A stretch of 64,000 nucleotides of DNA from contig CAWEDK010000034.1 of assembly GCA_963807865.1 (NCBI GenBank), forward strand, positions 186,001 through 250,000, in the 5' to 3' direction. Below are positions 17,209-25,871 of this stretch, one piece after another; within the stretch, counting starts at the first letter, position 1, and each line of letters starts with the position of its first letter. Source of the stretch: VAZQ01 sp963807865 (GTDB lineage Bacteria; Pseudomonadota; Alphaproteobacteria; Rhizobiales; Xanthobacteraceae). Below the pieces are notes generated by a model that was not told the origin of the DNA, did no database searches, and was given only the letters and a program-made list of their open reading frames with translations. The position numbers were made by a program, and so were the translations under genes.

Positions 17209-18186
17209 ATGAACAAAGCATGCATGGCGCTGCGCGCGCTGCCGCTCGCCCTCTGCTTGCTGGCCGGTCCGCCAGCCCCGGCGCAGCCGGCGTATCCGAC
17301 CAAGCCGGTGAAAATCATCGTGCCATCGTCGCCGGGTGGGGGAACCGACACGGTGACCCGGCTGCTCGCGCAGCATCTGTCGGAGACGCTCGGGCACAAC
17401 TTCTACATCGAGAACCGGCCCGGCGCCGGAAGCATGACGGGGATCGAAGCGGGTGCGCGCTCGACGCCGGATGGTTACACGCTGCTGGTCGCCGCCAGCA
17501 CAATGACCAGCCTGCATGTGATCCGGGAGAAGATGCGCTACGACGCCGTCAAGGACTTCGAGCCGATCACGCTGCTCGTGTCGATTCCCAACGTGCTGGT
17601 CGTGCATCCGTCGGTGCCGGTGAAGTCGTTTGCCGAATTCATCGCCCTTGCCAAGCAGGAGCCCGGCAAGCTGTCGTTCGCGACGCCCGGCCTTGGCTCG
17701 ACGGTGCAAATGGCGATGGAGCTTCTGAAGACCAAGGCCGGCATCGACATGCTGCACGTGCCCTACAATGGCGTGGCGCCGGCGCTGACCGACGTGATCG
17801 CTGGCCGCGTCTCCGCCATGCTGGTGAATGTCGCGTCGGTGAAGGGCCACATCGATGCTGGCGCGGTGCGGGCGCTGGCGGTGTCGAGCCTCAAGCGCGC
17901 ATCTGCGCTGCCCGACCTGCCGACCATCGCCGAACTGGGTATCCCCGGCTACGAGGCGATCCAGTGGTTCGGCCTGCTGGCGCCGGCCGGCACGCCGAAG
18001 GACGTTGTTGCGCGGCTGCACAGCGAGACGGTGGCCGGCCTGAAGACCGAGAAGGTCGTCAAGTGGATGGCGACGGAAGGCGCGGAGCCCGGCGGCGGCA
18101 CTCCCCAGGAGTTCGCCGGCTTGATCGCGCGCGAGGTCAAGGAATGGACCGAGGTCGCGCGCGCGGCCGGCATCGAAGCGAAGTGA
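17209..18186 (+). CDS. Bug/TctC-type tripartite tricarboxylate transporter substrate-binding protein
   Basis: A periplasmic receptor of the Bug family, 325 residues, with a signal peptide ending in APAQPAYP. It has the hallmark motifs KIIVPSSPGGGTDTVTR near the mature N-terminus, ENRPGAGSMTG, and the HVPYNGVAPALTDVIAGRV loop that contacts the ligand carboxylate. Family members deliver carboxylates to TctAB membrane permeases, but no tctA or tctB is in this window. Many alphaproteobacteria carry such orphan receptors. GGAGGA lies at 17197-17202, and the gene follows the GST by 34 bases, so co-transcription is likely. A second receptor is at 20678-21667. Confidence 0.9.
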   Translation: MNKACMALRALPLALCLLAGPPAPAQPAYPTKPVKIIVPSSPGGGTDTVTRLLAQHLSETLGHNFYIENRPGAGSMTGIEAGARSTPDGYTLLVAASTMTSLHVIREKMRYDAVKDFEPITLLVSIPNVLVVHPSVPVKSFAEFIALAKQEPGKLSFATPGLGSTVQMAMELLKTKAGIDMLHVPYNGVAPALTDVIAGRVSAMLVNVASVKGHIDAGAVRALAVSSLKRASALPDLPTIAELGIPGYEAIQWFGLLAPAGTPKDVVARLHSETVAGLKTEKVVKWMATEGAEPGGGTPQEFAGLIAREVKEWTEVARAAGIEAK

Positions 18187-18224
18187 AGTGGCCGGCGATC
18201 GCGCAGATACCGTTTTCGATCATG

Positions 18225-19352
18225 CTACGCCGCCACCGGTTCGGCGAGCGGCGCGGTCCACGGATCGTAGCCGTAGAGCCAGTCGGGATTGGTCGCGTTG
18301 CGCATCCAGGTATTGGCGCTCGAGCCCTGCTGCACCGCCGACGCGCGCGGCTTGCGGGTCGCCTCATAGATGCGCAAGGCGTCCTCGACGTCGCCGATCT
18401 CGGTGAGGCAGCGCGCCAGCACGGCGGCATCCTCCAGCGCCATGCCGGCGCCCGATGCCATGTACGGCGTCATCGGATGGCAGGCGTCGCCGAGCAGCAC
18501 GACCCGTCCGCGCCGCCAAGTTGGCAACGGGTCGCGCTCGAAGATGCCCCACTTGTGGACTTCGGGCGCCGCCGCCAGCACGGCGCGGACTTCGGGATGG
18601 AAGTGCGCGAAGGCGGCGCGCAACTCGCCGAGGTCGCCTTTTGCCGACCAGGATTCCCGGGTGATCCAGTCGGCCCGCTCGGGCGTGCTGGTGGTGAAAT
18701 AGATTTCGTCGGGCGTCACCAGGTAGATCACGATGTGCCGGTCCGGACCCCACCATTTGGTGCGCGAGGTCGTCATCTCGACGCCGCGCAGCAGCGCGAG
18801 CGGGTAGGTGGTGCGATACGCCACGCGTCCGGTGAAGCGCGCCTGGTCCGGGCCGACGACGTGTTCGCGGATCAGCGAGTGCACGCCGTCGGCACCGATC
18901 ACCATGTCGGCCTCGACCATGCTGCCGTTCGCGAAGCTCAGTTCCACCCGTGGCCCGCGCGGCGTGATGGCGGCGAGCTTGTAGCCGAGATGAAAGCACT
19001 CCGGCGGCACCGCCGACAGCAGGGCTTCATGCAGGTCGCCGCGATGCATCGTCAGGTACGGTGCGCCGTAGCGTTCTTCGACCGCGCGCCCGAGCGGATG
19101 GTTGTTGGTGACCGTGCCGGTGACGCCGTCGCGGTTGAGCGAGGTTGCCGGGCAGTTTGCGGATCTCCGCACGCGGTCTTCGATGCCGAGTCCGCGGTGC
19201 ACCTTCACGGCGTTCGGGCTCTGCTGCAGGCCGGCGCCGACGCGGGCGAACCCGTCGGCCTGCTCGTAGACGTCGGGCGCGAATCCGCGCCGGTGCAGCG
19301 CCGCCGCGACCGCAAGTCCGCCGATGCCCGCTCCGATGATCGCGATGCGCAC
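18225..19352 (-). CDS. FAD-dependent aromatic hydroxylase, NicC-like
   Basis: A class A flavoprotein monooxygenase of 375 residues. It has the FAD dinucleotide motif GAGIGGLAVAAAL at the N-terminus, the HRGDLHEALL and IGADGVHS motifs (the latter a DG motif), and the second FAD motif LLGDACHPMTPYMASGAGMALEDA. It closely resembles 6-hydroxynicotinate 3-monooxygenase (NicC): the C-terminal segments ANTWMRNATNPDWLYGYDPW and KWWGPDRHIVIY are shared in pattern, and the length is nearly the same (382). It should add a hydroxyl group, possibly with loss of a carboxyl, to a pyridine or benzoate-type ring using NAD(P)H and O2. Convergent with the TctC gene; the substrate is inferred only from similarity. 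Confidence 0.85.
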   Translation of the reverse strand: MRIAIIGAGIGGLAVAAALHRRGFAPDVYEQADGFARVGAGLQQSPNAVKVHRGLGIEDRVRRSANCPATSLNRDGVTGTVTNNHPLGRAVEERYGAPYLTMHRGDLHEALLSAVPPECFHLGYKLAAITPRGPRVELSFANGSMVEADMVIGADGVHSLIREHVVGPDQARFTGRVAYRTTYPLALLRGVEMTTSRTKWWGPDRHIVIYLVTPDEIYFTTSTPERADWITRESWSAKGDLGELRAAFAHFHPEVRAVLAAAPEVHKWGIFERDPLPTWRRGRVVLLGDACHPMTPYMASGAGMALEDAAVLARCLTEIGDVEDALRIYEATRKPRASAVQQGSSANTWMRNATNPDWLYGYDPWTAPLAEPVAA

Positions 19353-19483
19353 GATCTCTCCTGCCGAATGTGGGTGATGCCGGCGGAATATGGACCGGTC
19401 CGATGGCCGGGCGCTAGGGCGAATTGCGTTATGCGCTAAACTTCAACAATGCTGATCATTAAAGGCACTGCGCGTGCCGCGGG

Positions 19484-19600
19484 CTCTCCCTGAAAGGGGA
19501 AGTCGGCTGCCGACGCGGAGCGGAGGCTGTCGGGTGAGGGTCATCTTTGGCGAGCACCATGATCCCCACCCCAACCCTCCCCTTTCCAAGGGGAGGGAGC
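19484..19600. repeat. Intergenic palindromic repeat (CTCCCC..GGGGAG family), copy 2
   Basis: CTCCCTGAAAGGGGAAGTCGG at the left and CCTCCCCTTTCCAAGGGGAGGG at the right bracket a GCGGAGGCTGTCGGGTG core. The layout matches the copy at 1568-1693. It occupies most of the 19353-19648 gap, in which I see no gene. Confidence 0.6.
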
Positions 19601-19648
19601 ACACCACCGATGCCTCGAACTCTTCGCGACACTGAAAATGAAAACGAT

Positions 19649-20536
19649 CTAGCGGCGCTGCTCGATCAGCCGGGGCCGCGCTGCCGGTAGCCGCCGGATG
19701 CTGTCGCGGCGGTAGCGGTGCAACTGGTCGGCGATCAGTCCGACGCCGCACAGTGCGAGGCTCGACCACACCGCGGCGCTGAAATAAAGCGACATCCAGG
19801 CGATCTCGTCCTTCCAGTGCGCGAAGTCATGCGTGACGAGCCAGCGGGTGCTCACGTCATGCAGGCCTGCGAACATGCCGAGCAGCGGTTTGCCATTGGC
19901 GAGGTCGGCTTGCCAGCGCTCGAAATACATCGGCACGTCGATCGCGACCAGAAAGGCCACGTAGACGGCGACGCCCAGAATCGCGACCGCTATCGCACCC
20001 CGGAGGATGCCGTGGAAGCTGAACAGCAGCCGGATCAGCGCCACCGCGATCAGCAGGAACGTGACGGTCCAGATGGAGTTCTCGAGCGTGTTGCCGAGGT
20101 AGCTGGTGGTGACGACCGCGTACCACGAGCAGACTTCCGCCACGAGGATCAGCGGCACGATGATGATCGCGATGTTTCGCCCGGTATCGGAATTGGCGTG
20201 ATTGGACAGCAGCCGCAGCACGATCGCCCACTGGATCACGAAGCAGACCTCCGCCACGGTGGCGACGGTCCGGCCGACCAGCACGCTCGACAGCCAGGTG
20301 TCGAACAGGACAATCCGCTGGACGTCAGCCCGCGGCAGGATCGAGCGGAACGCGCAGCCGAAGACGTAGGCGGCGCACAGCAGGACCATCAGCTCGACGC
20401 GGAAGGAGCGGCATTGCCGCCTGAGGAAATGGCGGTGCAGCGCCGACCACAGCAAGATGTTGGCGCCGGCGACCGCCAGCAGGAAGCCCCACCAGACCGC
20501 CACCGGGTTCGACCATGTCAGCCAGTCGAAGTGCAT
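19649..20536 (-). CDS. Polytopic membrane protein of unknown function
   Basis: I do not recognise the family. The 295-residue protein has seven or eight hydrophobic segments spread along its length, with FDWLTWSNPVAVWWGFLLAVAG at the N-terminus. Conserved-looking polar residues lie in loops: FRSILPRADVQRIVLFDTW after helix 2, and FERWQADLANGKPLLGMFAG near the end, followed by HDFAHWKDEIAWMS. The C-terminus is basic (RYRRDSIRRLPAARPRLIEQRR) and probably cytosolic. It stands alone between a repeat and the second TctC gene. A role cannot be proposed from sequence; codon use and continuous membrane pattern make it a real gene. Confidence 0.7.
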   Translation of the reverse strand: MHFDWLTWSNPVAVWWGFLLAVAGANILLWSALHRHFLRRQCRSFRVELMVLLCAAYVFGCAFRSILPRADVQRIVLFDTWLSSVLVGRTVATVAEVCFVIQWAIVLRLLSNHANSDTGRNIAIIIVPLILVAEVCSWYAVVTTSYLGNTLENSIWTVTFLLIAVALIRLLFSFHGILRGAIAVAILGVAVYVAFLVAIDVPMYFERWQADLANGKPLLGMFAGLHDVSTRWLVTHDFAHWKDEIAWMSLYFSAAVWSSLALCGVGLIADQLHRYRRDSIRRLPAARPRLIEQRR

Positions 20537-20677
20537 TCCTGTGTCCTGTCATCCAATTCTCGCGGAACTGTAACAATACTGGCATAACCTTGCACCGAGG
20601 CAAGCTGTAGCGCGACCGGCACGACATTGCCGGCCCGAGCGATGCGAAGCGCTGAGAAGCGATGATCGCCGGGTGGT

Positions 20678-21667
20678 TTATTCCGGCTGGATGTTGGCGG
20701 CCTTAATGATCTTCGCCCAGCGCGGGATCTCGTTCTGGATGTAGGCGCGGAATTCGTCCGGCGTGCTGCCGACCAGTTCGACCTCGGTCTTCGCGGCCTT
20801 GAGCCGGTTGCCGAGGGCGCCCGAGTCGATCGCCGTCTTCATCTCGCGCGCCAGGATGTTGATGATCGGCTTGGGCGTGCCGGTGGGGACCAGGAAGCCG
20901 AACCAGACGTTGGCCTCGTAGCCCGGCACGAACTCCGCGATTGCCGGCACCTGCGGCGCCGCCGTCGTGCGCTTGGCGCTGGTGACGCCGAGTGCCTTGA
21001 CCTGACCGGCATCCGCATAAGTCATGCCGCCGCCCGTGAAGGTGAAATCGACGTGGCCCGCGATGGTGTCGCGCACCGCCGGCGCCGAGCCGGTGTAGGG
21101 AATGTGGGTCATGTCGATGCCGGCGAGCGATTTGAGCAGTTCGCCGGCGAGGTGCACGGTCGAGCCCGGGCCGATCGACGCGTAGTTGATTTTGCCGGGG
21201 TTGCGTTTGGCGAAATCGATCAATTCCGGCATCGAGTTCGCCGGCAGGGTCGGGCGCGCGATGAGATATTGCGGCGACTCGTAGGTCAGCGAAATTGGCT
21301 CGAAATCCTTCACCGGATCGTACGGCAGCGATTTCTTGAGGCTCTGATTGATCACGAGGGCGGTGACGCTGCCGAAGAAGATGGTCGCGCCGTCGGGCTT
21401 GGCGGCCGCAGCCACGCGGGCCGCGATGGTCTGGGTCGCTCCGGGCCGGTTGTCGACGATGAAGTTCACGCCCATCTGCTGGGTGAGGGCATCCGCCATG
21501 GCGCGCGGCAGGATGTCGCCCAGTCCGCCGGCCGGGTAGGGCACGATCATGGTGACCACCTTGTGCGGGTAGTCCTGGGCGGCGGCCCGATCGCCGAGAC
21601 CGGCGACGACCGCCGTCAGGGCCAGAACGGCCGCGCCGCAGCGGGCCGTTTTCGTGTGCCATTTCAT
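20678..21667 (-). CDS. Bug/TctC-type substrate-binding protein, second copy
   Basis: A 329-residue periplasmic receptor of the same family as 17209-18186 but clearly diverged. After a signal peptide (about residues 10-30) it shows DYPHKVVTMIVPYPAGG, then DNRPGATQTIAARVAAAAKPDGAT, and MTHIPYTGSAPAVRDTIAGHVDF. These are the Bug ligand-binding loops. The C-terminus ends in the usual amphipathic helix (PRWAKIIKAANIQPE). No permease genes adjoin it. It is monocistronic; upstream lies a compound palindromic repeat before ispH. Ligand unknown, probably a mono- or dicarboxylate or an aromatic acid. Confidence 0.9.
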   Translation of the reverse strand: MKWHTKTARCGAAVLALTAVVAGLGDRAAAQDYPHKVVTMIVPYPAGGLGDILPRAMADALTQQMGVNFIVDNRPGATQTIAARVAAAAKPDGATIFFGSVTALVINQSLKKSLPYDPVKDFEPISLTYESPQYLIARPTLPANSMPELIDFAKRNPGKINYASIGPGSTVHLAGELLKSLAGIDMTHIPYTGSAPAVRDTIAGHVDFTFTGGGMTYADAGQVKALGVTSAKRTTAAPQVPAIAEFVPGYEANVWFGFLVPTGTPKPIINILAREMKTAIDSGALGNRLKAAKTEVELVGSTPDEFRAYIQNEIPRWAKIIKAANIQPE

Positions 21668-21788
21668 GGTCTATGTTCCTTGATTGAAAGCGTTTCCACC
21701 TGGCTTGATCATACGGCAATCCGGTGCCGCCGCCCTGCGGCCATTTGCTTGACAGGGCGCGGCTGTAAAGGCCATGTCGGGGGTGGCT

Positions 21789-21953
21789 TAGTGTCCCGGT
21801 CCCGACGCTTGTATCCCTTCGCAGCATGTACGCTTACAAGCGTCGGAACCAAGGGACACCAGCAACTCTGTGATTCTAGTGTGGCTTTGGATTTGACGTT
21901 CCTTCGAAGGACTCGCCGCAATGCTGATAGGAACGTCAAATCCGCCACACTAG
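21789..21953. repeat. Compound CTAG palindrome, copy a (two hairpins)
   Basis: Hairpin A (21789-21862) starts TAGTGTCCC with inner stem GACGCTTGTA/TACAAGCGTC. A linker CAACTCTGTGATT leads to hairpin B (21876-21953), which starts CTAGTGTGGC with inner stem GGATTTGACGTTCC/GGAACGTCAAATCC and ends GCCACACTAG. It ends 24 bases before the ispH start, so it lies in that gene's leader. An inverted copy of the same pair is at 54707-54873. Confidence 0.85.
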
Positions 21954-21977
21954 TAAGCGCCCCAAGGCGAGGTTTGC

Positions 21978-22965
21978 ATGACTGTTGCTTCGACTTCCGC
22001 GGCTTCCAAGCCGGTGTTGCGGGTGCTGCTCTGCTCGCCGCGCGGCTTCTGCGCGGGCGTGGTGCGCGCCATCGACACGGTCGAACAGGCGATCGCCCGT
22101 TACGGCGCGCCGGTCTACGTCCGGCACGAGATCGTGCACAACCGGTTCGTGGTGGAAAGCCTCAAGGCCAAGGGCGCGATCTTCGTCGAGGAACTCGACG
22201 AAATCCCCGAGACCGCCGCGCCGGTGATCTTCTCCGCCCACGGCGTGCCGAAGTCGATTCCGGACGAGGCCAAGAAGCGGAACTTCTTCGCGCTCGACGC
22301 CACCTGCCCGCTGGTCACCAAGGTGCATCGCGAGGCCGAAATCCACCACAAGCGCGGCCGCCAAATTCTGCTGATCGGCCACGCCGGCCATCCGGAGGTG
22401 GTGGGGACCATCGGCCAGCTTCCAGCCGGCGCCATCACGCTGATCGAGACTGTCGAGGAGATCGCGACGTTCGTGCCGCGCGATCCCGCGAACCTCGCCT
22501 ACGTGACGCAGACGACCCTGTCGGTGGACGACACCGCCGACATCGTGGCGGCGCTCAAGGCGAAGTTTCCGCAGATCCACGGGCCGCACAAGGAAGACAT
22601 CTGCTACGCCACCACCAACCGCCAGGAGGTGGTCAAGCAGGTCGCGCCGCGGGTCGACGCCATGGTGGTGGTCGGCTCGCCGAATTCGTCCAACACCCAG
22701 CGGCTGAAAGAGGTGGCCGAGCGCGCCGGCTGCACGCGCGCCGCGCTGGTCAACCGCGCCGCCGACATCGACTGGTCGATGTTCGGCGGCATCGCGCAGC
22801 CTCGGCATCACCGCCGGCGCCTCGGCGCCCGAGGTGCTGGTCGAGGAGGTGATCGCGGCGTTCGCCGAGCGCTACGACGTCAAGGTCGAGACCGTGACGA
22901 CCGCCGAGGAGAGCATGTTCTTCCCGTTGCCGCGGGTGCTCAGGGAGAACGAGGCCGCGGAGTAG
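21978..22965 (+). CDS. ispH: 4-hydroxy-3-methylbut-2-enyl diphosphate reductase IspH (one +1 frameshift)
   Basis: IspH performs the last step of the MEP isoprenoid pathway, reducing HMBPP to IPP and DMAPP with a 4Fe-4S cluster. The N-terminus shows LCSPRGFCAGVVRAI with the first cluster Cys. DATCPLVTKVH and the substrate-binding GHAGHPEVVGT follow, and later SPNSSNTQRL. After DWSMFGGIA the frame breaks near 22796: one extra base separates it from SLGITAGASAPEVLVEEVI and the end RVLRENEAAE. With that base removed the protein is 328 residues, normal for the family. As the pathway's dxs is also in this window and both are essential, a sequence error is more likely than loss. thrB follows after nine bases. 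Confidence 0.88.
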
Positions 22966-22974
22966 CGTCACTCG

Positions 22975-23943
22975 ATGGCCGTCTACACCGACGTCACGGC
23001 GGAAGACCTCGCGGGCTTCCTCGCCGGCTACGATATCGGCGAGCTCTTGTCCTACAAGGGCATCGCCGAGGGCGTCGAGAATTCCAACTTCCTGGTCCAC
23101 ACCAGCCGCGGCTATTTCATTCTGACGCTCTACGAGAAGCGCGTCGCCGCGAACGACCTGCCGTTCTTTCTCGGCCTGATGGAGCACCTGCACGCGCGCG
23201 GCATCACCTGCCCGCAGCCGGTGAAGAACCGCGGCGGCGAGGTGCTCGGCAAGGTCGCCGGCCGGCCGGCCGCGGTGATCACCTTCCTGGACGGCATGTG
23301 GCTCCGGCGGCCCACCGCCGCGCATTGCGCGGCGCTGGGCGAGGCGCTGGCGAAGCTGCATCTCGGCGGGACTCGATTTCGGCCGCAAGCGCGCGAACGC
23401 GCTGTCGGTCGAAGGCTGGCGGCCGCTCTACGAGAACTGCCAGCGCGCGCGCGGACGAGGTGCAGCGCGATCTGAAGACGTGTCTGTTCGACGAGCTTGC
23501 GCATCTCGAAGGCGCATGGCCGCAGCGGTTGCCGCAGGGCGTGATCCACGCCGACCTGTTTCCCGACAACGTGTTCTTTCTCGGCGACAAGCTGTCCGGG
23601 CTGATCGACTTCTACTTCGCCTGCAACGACGCGCTCGCCTACGACGTCGCGATCTGCCTCAATGCCTGGTGCTTCGAGAGCGACCAGTCGTTCAACGTCA
23701 CCAAGGGCCGCAGCATGCTGACCGCGTATGCGGCCGTGCGGCCGCTGTCCGGGCCGGAGATCGAGGCGCTGCCGCTGCTGGCGCGCGGCGCGGCGTTGCG
23801 CTTTCTGCTGACGCGGCTGGTCGACTGGTTCGACGTGCCGCCGGGCGCGCTGGTTCGTCCGAAGGACCCGCTCGAATATTATCGCAAGCTGCGCTTCCAC
23901 CAGGCGGTCAAGAGCGCGCGCGACTACGGGATTGAAGCGATGA
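22975..23943 (+). CDS. thrB: Homoserine kinase ThrB (three +1 frameshifts)
   Basis: The ThrB type found in Alphaproteobacteria is an aminoglycoside-phosphotransferase-fold kinase that phosphorylates homoserine for threonine synthesis. VYTDVTAEDLAGFLAGYDIG and EGVENSNFLVHT open the protein. GVIHADLFPDNVFF is the catalytic loop and GLIDFYFACNDALAYD the metal-binding site, followed by LNAWCFESD. Extra single bases near 23369, 23444 and 23930 break the frame. Removing them joins LHLAGLDF, NCQARADEV and a stop at 23941-23943 into 321 residues. The repaired stop sits four bases before the rnhA ATG, fitting the usual ispH-thrB-rnhA order. Confidence 0.86.
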
Positions 23944-23946
23944 GCG

Positions 23947-24414
23947 ATGCCGCATGTCGTGATCCACACCGACGGCGCCTGCTCGGGCAATCCCGGGCCG
24001 GGCGGCTGGGGCGCGATCCTGGCGTTCGGCGATCACGAGAAGGAACTGAAGGGCGGCGAGGCGCACACCACCAACAACCGCATGGAGCTGATGGCCGCGA
24101 TCGCCGCGCTGGAAGCGCTGAAGCGGCCCTGCCTGGTCGATCTTCACACCGACAGCCAGTACCTGCGCAACGGCATCATGACGTGGATCAAGGGCTGGAA
24201 GCGGAACGGCTGGCGCACCGCCGACAAGAAGCCGGTCAAGAACGTCGATCTCTGGCAGCGGCTCGATGCCGCGCTCGGCCCTCACCAGGTGCGTTGGCAC
24301 TGGGTGAAGGGCCACGCCGGGCACGATCTCAACGAGCGCGCCGATCAGCTCGCCCGTGACGGCATCGTAGCCGTCCGGGCGGGCATTCGTGGCGCGCTGT
24401 CAGGCAGCGATTAA
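23947..24414 (+). CDS. rnhA: Ribonuclease HI
   Basis: RNase HI removes RNA from RNA:DNA hybrids during replication. The 155-residue protein is intact and matches the E. coli length. It begins HVVIHTDGACSGNPGPGGWG, which supplies the first catalytic Asp. The second acidic residue lies in NRMELMAAIAALEAL, the third in DLHTDSQYL, and the last in GHAGHDLNERADQLAR. The substrate-handle region KGWKRNGWRTADKKPVKNVDLW is also present. The start at 23947 follows the repaired thrB stop closely, indicating co-transcription with ispH and thrB. Confidence 0.95.
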   Translation: MPHVVIHTDGACSGNPGPGGWGAILAFGDHEKELKGGEAHTTNNRMELMAAIAALEALKRPCLVDLHTDSQYLRNGIMTWIKGWKRNGWRTADKKPVKNVDLWQRLDAALGPHQVRWHWVKGHAGHDLNERADQLARDGIVAVRAGIRGALSGSD

Positions 24415-24416
24415 CT

Positions 24417-25040
24417 TTAGCGGCAGGGATGGCGCAGGCCATCGTAGCCCAGATACGTTCCCGAGACCGGATCGTACGAGCGATAGCGCTGCTTGCAGGT
24501 GAGCCTGGGCGCGGTGTCGACCTCGTAGACCACTTCACGCGGTCCGGCGACGCGGGCGTAGGAGTCGCGGACGGCGTAGCTGTCGCGAACGCCGTAGCCG
24601 TTCCGTACCGCGTAGACATCGGCAGGCGGCACCGTGACCACCCGTTCGGTCACAACCGGCTGCGTTACGACCTCGTAGTTGTTATAGCCGTAGCTATAGT
24701 CGCGTGGCGCGCCGCCATAATAATTGGCGTAGTTATAGTCTCGCGGGGCAACAACCACGGTTTCGCGCGGCTGAACCACGACACGTTCGCGCACCGCGCC
24801 GGGTGCGAAACGCTCGGTCACGATCCGCTCGCGGATGACCGGCGCCTGTCCTGGGCCTTGCGGGAAGATGTTGCGATAGACCGTCGTGCGCTCGACCGGA
24901 GTCACGGCGACGGGCTCGGACACGACGGGGTTGAAGTTCTCTTGCACATAGATCGTCTGGGCGCCGGCGGCGCTGGTCCCGGCGACCATCGCGGCGGCGA
25001 TCAAGACGGTAATTAAGGCGGGGCGGAAAGGTAGGGTCAT
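24417..25040 (-). CDS. Secreted BA14K-type protein
   Basis: A 207-residue protein with a clear signal peptide (MTLPFRPALITVLIAAAMVAG to about residue 28). A long low-complexity Val/Arg/Tyr-rich middle follows, including repeated R-D-Y-N/S-Y and V-R-D-S-Y-A units at about residues 100-165. The C-terminus CKQRYRSYDPVSGTYLGYDG fits the BA14K domain, a lectin-like immunoreactive module first described in Brucella and widespread in Hyphomicrobiales. AGGAGG precedes the ATG at 25040; an upstream in-frame ATG at 25091 lacks one. It converges on rnhA with two bases between stops. Probably periplasmic or surface-exposed; function unproven. Confidence 0.72.
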   Translation of the reverse strand: MTLPFRPALITVLIAAAMVAGTSAAGAQTIYVQENFNPVVSEPVAVTPVERTTVYRNIFPQGPGQAPVIRERIVTERFAPGAVRERVVVQPRETVVVAPRDYNYANYYGGAPRDYSYGYNNYEVVTQPVVTERVVTVPPADVYAVRNGYGVRDSYAVRDSYARVAGPREVVYEVDTAPRLTCKQRYRSYDPVSGTYLGYDGLRHPCR

Positions 25041-25185
25041 GACGTCCTCCTGCTGGTTTGCGCCGGAATACCACCGGCAACGCGTCGGCAAGGGACGTGT
25101 TCCGCCCGCTTCCCTCGAGGTGCCCCAGCGGCACCCCGAGAGCGATTCAGTATCCGTCCCCCGTTAACGGAGGGACGGATGCGGG

Positions 25186-25671
25186 TCACAGATGTTTCAT
25201 CAAATTTTCCGCGCCGGAAACATCGGCCTTGCCGGGAGCTTCTTCGACGTTAAGCATCTTAACTACACCGTCCTCGACCACCATGGAATAGCGCTTCGAG
25301 CGCAGGCCAAGGCCGTTCGCGGAAGCATCGAGGCTCAAGCCGATGGCCTTGGCGAAATCGCCGTTGCCGTCGGCCAGGAATTCGACTTTGCCTTCGGCGC
25401 CGCTCGCCTTCTTCCAGGCGTCCATGACGAACTGATCGTTCACGCCGGTGACCGCGATGGTGTCCACGCCCTTGGCCTTGATGGCGTCGGCGTTGGTCAC
25501 GAAGCCGGGCAGGTGGTTCTTGTGACAGGTCGGCGTGAAGGCGCCCGGCACGGCGAACAGGACCACCTTCTTGCCCTTGAAGACGTCGTCGGTGGATAGC
25601 GGCTTCGGCCCTTCGGCCGTCACGACGCGAAACGTGGCAGCAGGCAGCCGGTCGCCGACCTTGATGGACAT
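25186..25671 (-). CDS. Peroxiredoxin, Prx5/AhpE-like (glutaredoxin-type)
   Basis: A 161-residue thiol peroxidase that reduces hydrogen peroxide and organic peroxides. It opens with MSIKVGDRLPAATFRVVTAEGPKPLSTDDVFKGKK in family pattern and carries the active-site motif PGAFTPTCHKNHLPGF with the peroxidatic Cys. The conserved later Arg is in LRSKRYSMVVEDG. No obvious resolving Cys is present, so recycling probably uses glutathione/glutaredoxin, as for Prx5-type enzymes. It lies near the DsbD-like and yqgE genes, a cluster often seen in this order. Monocistronic, transcribed on the minus strand. Confidence 0.93.
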   Translation of the reverse strand: MSIKVGDRLPAATFRVVTAEGPKPLSTDDVFKGKKVVLFAVPGAFTPTCHKNHLPGFVTNADAIKAKGVDTIAVTGVNDQFVMDAWKKASGAEGKVEFLADGNGDFAKAIGLSLDASANGLGLRSKRYSMVVEDGVVKMLNVEEAPGKADVSGAENLMKHL

Positions 25672-25741
25672 GGTTATCTTCCTCTTATTGACGGGTGGAT
25701 TGGTGTTCTGAGCTTTACCCGCGCAAGCTCGGCGCAGGCGT

Positions 25742-25848
25742 TAGTGGTCCAATTCCAAGTTCGCATCATTGTGCGGCACCCTCATTTGCGAACTCGGAAT
25801 CGAAGGACACTAGCAAGAATGATGCGGACTTCTGAACTGCCACACTAG
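25742..25848. repeat. Compound CTAG palindrome, copy b (second hairpin truncated)
   Basis: Hairpin A (25742-25813) runs from TAGTGGTCC to GGACACTAG, with the inner stem GTTCGCATCATT..TTTGCGAAC. Only the right half of a second hairpin follows (25814-25848: AGAATGATGCGGACTTCTGAAC, then GCCACACTAG). Its left arm is missing compared with copy g at 63805-63970. The two outer arms of hairpin A do not match perfectly, suggesting a mosaic. Confidence 0.8.
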
Positions 25849-25871
25849 CACACGTTAGCGTCCCCGCCGAA

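Noticed and set aside
17220..19439. A 739-codon plus-strand open frame across the TctC gene and opposite the NicC-like gene
   Set aside because: It overlaps two clear genes in other frames and has Arg/Gly/Ala-rich, non-family sequence.
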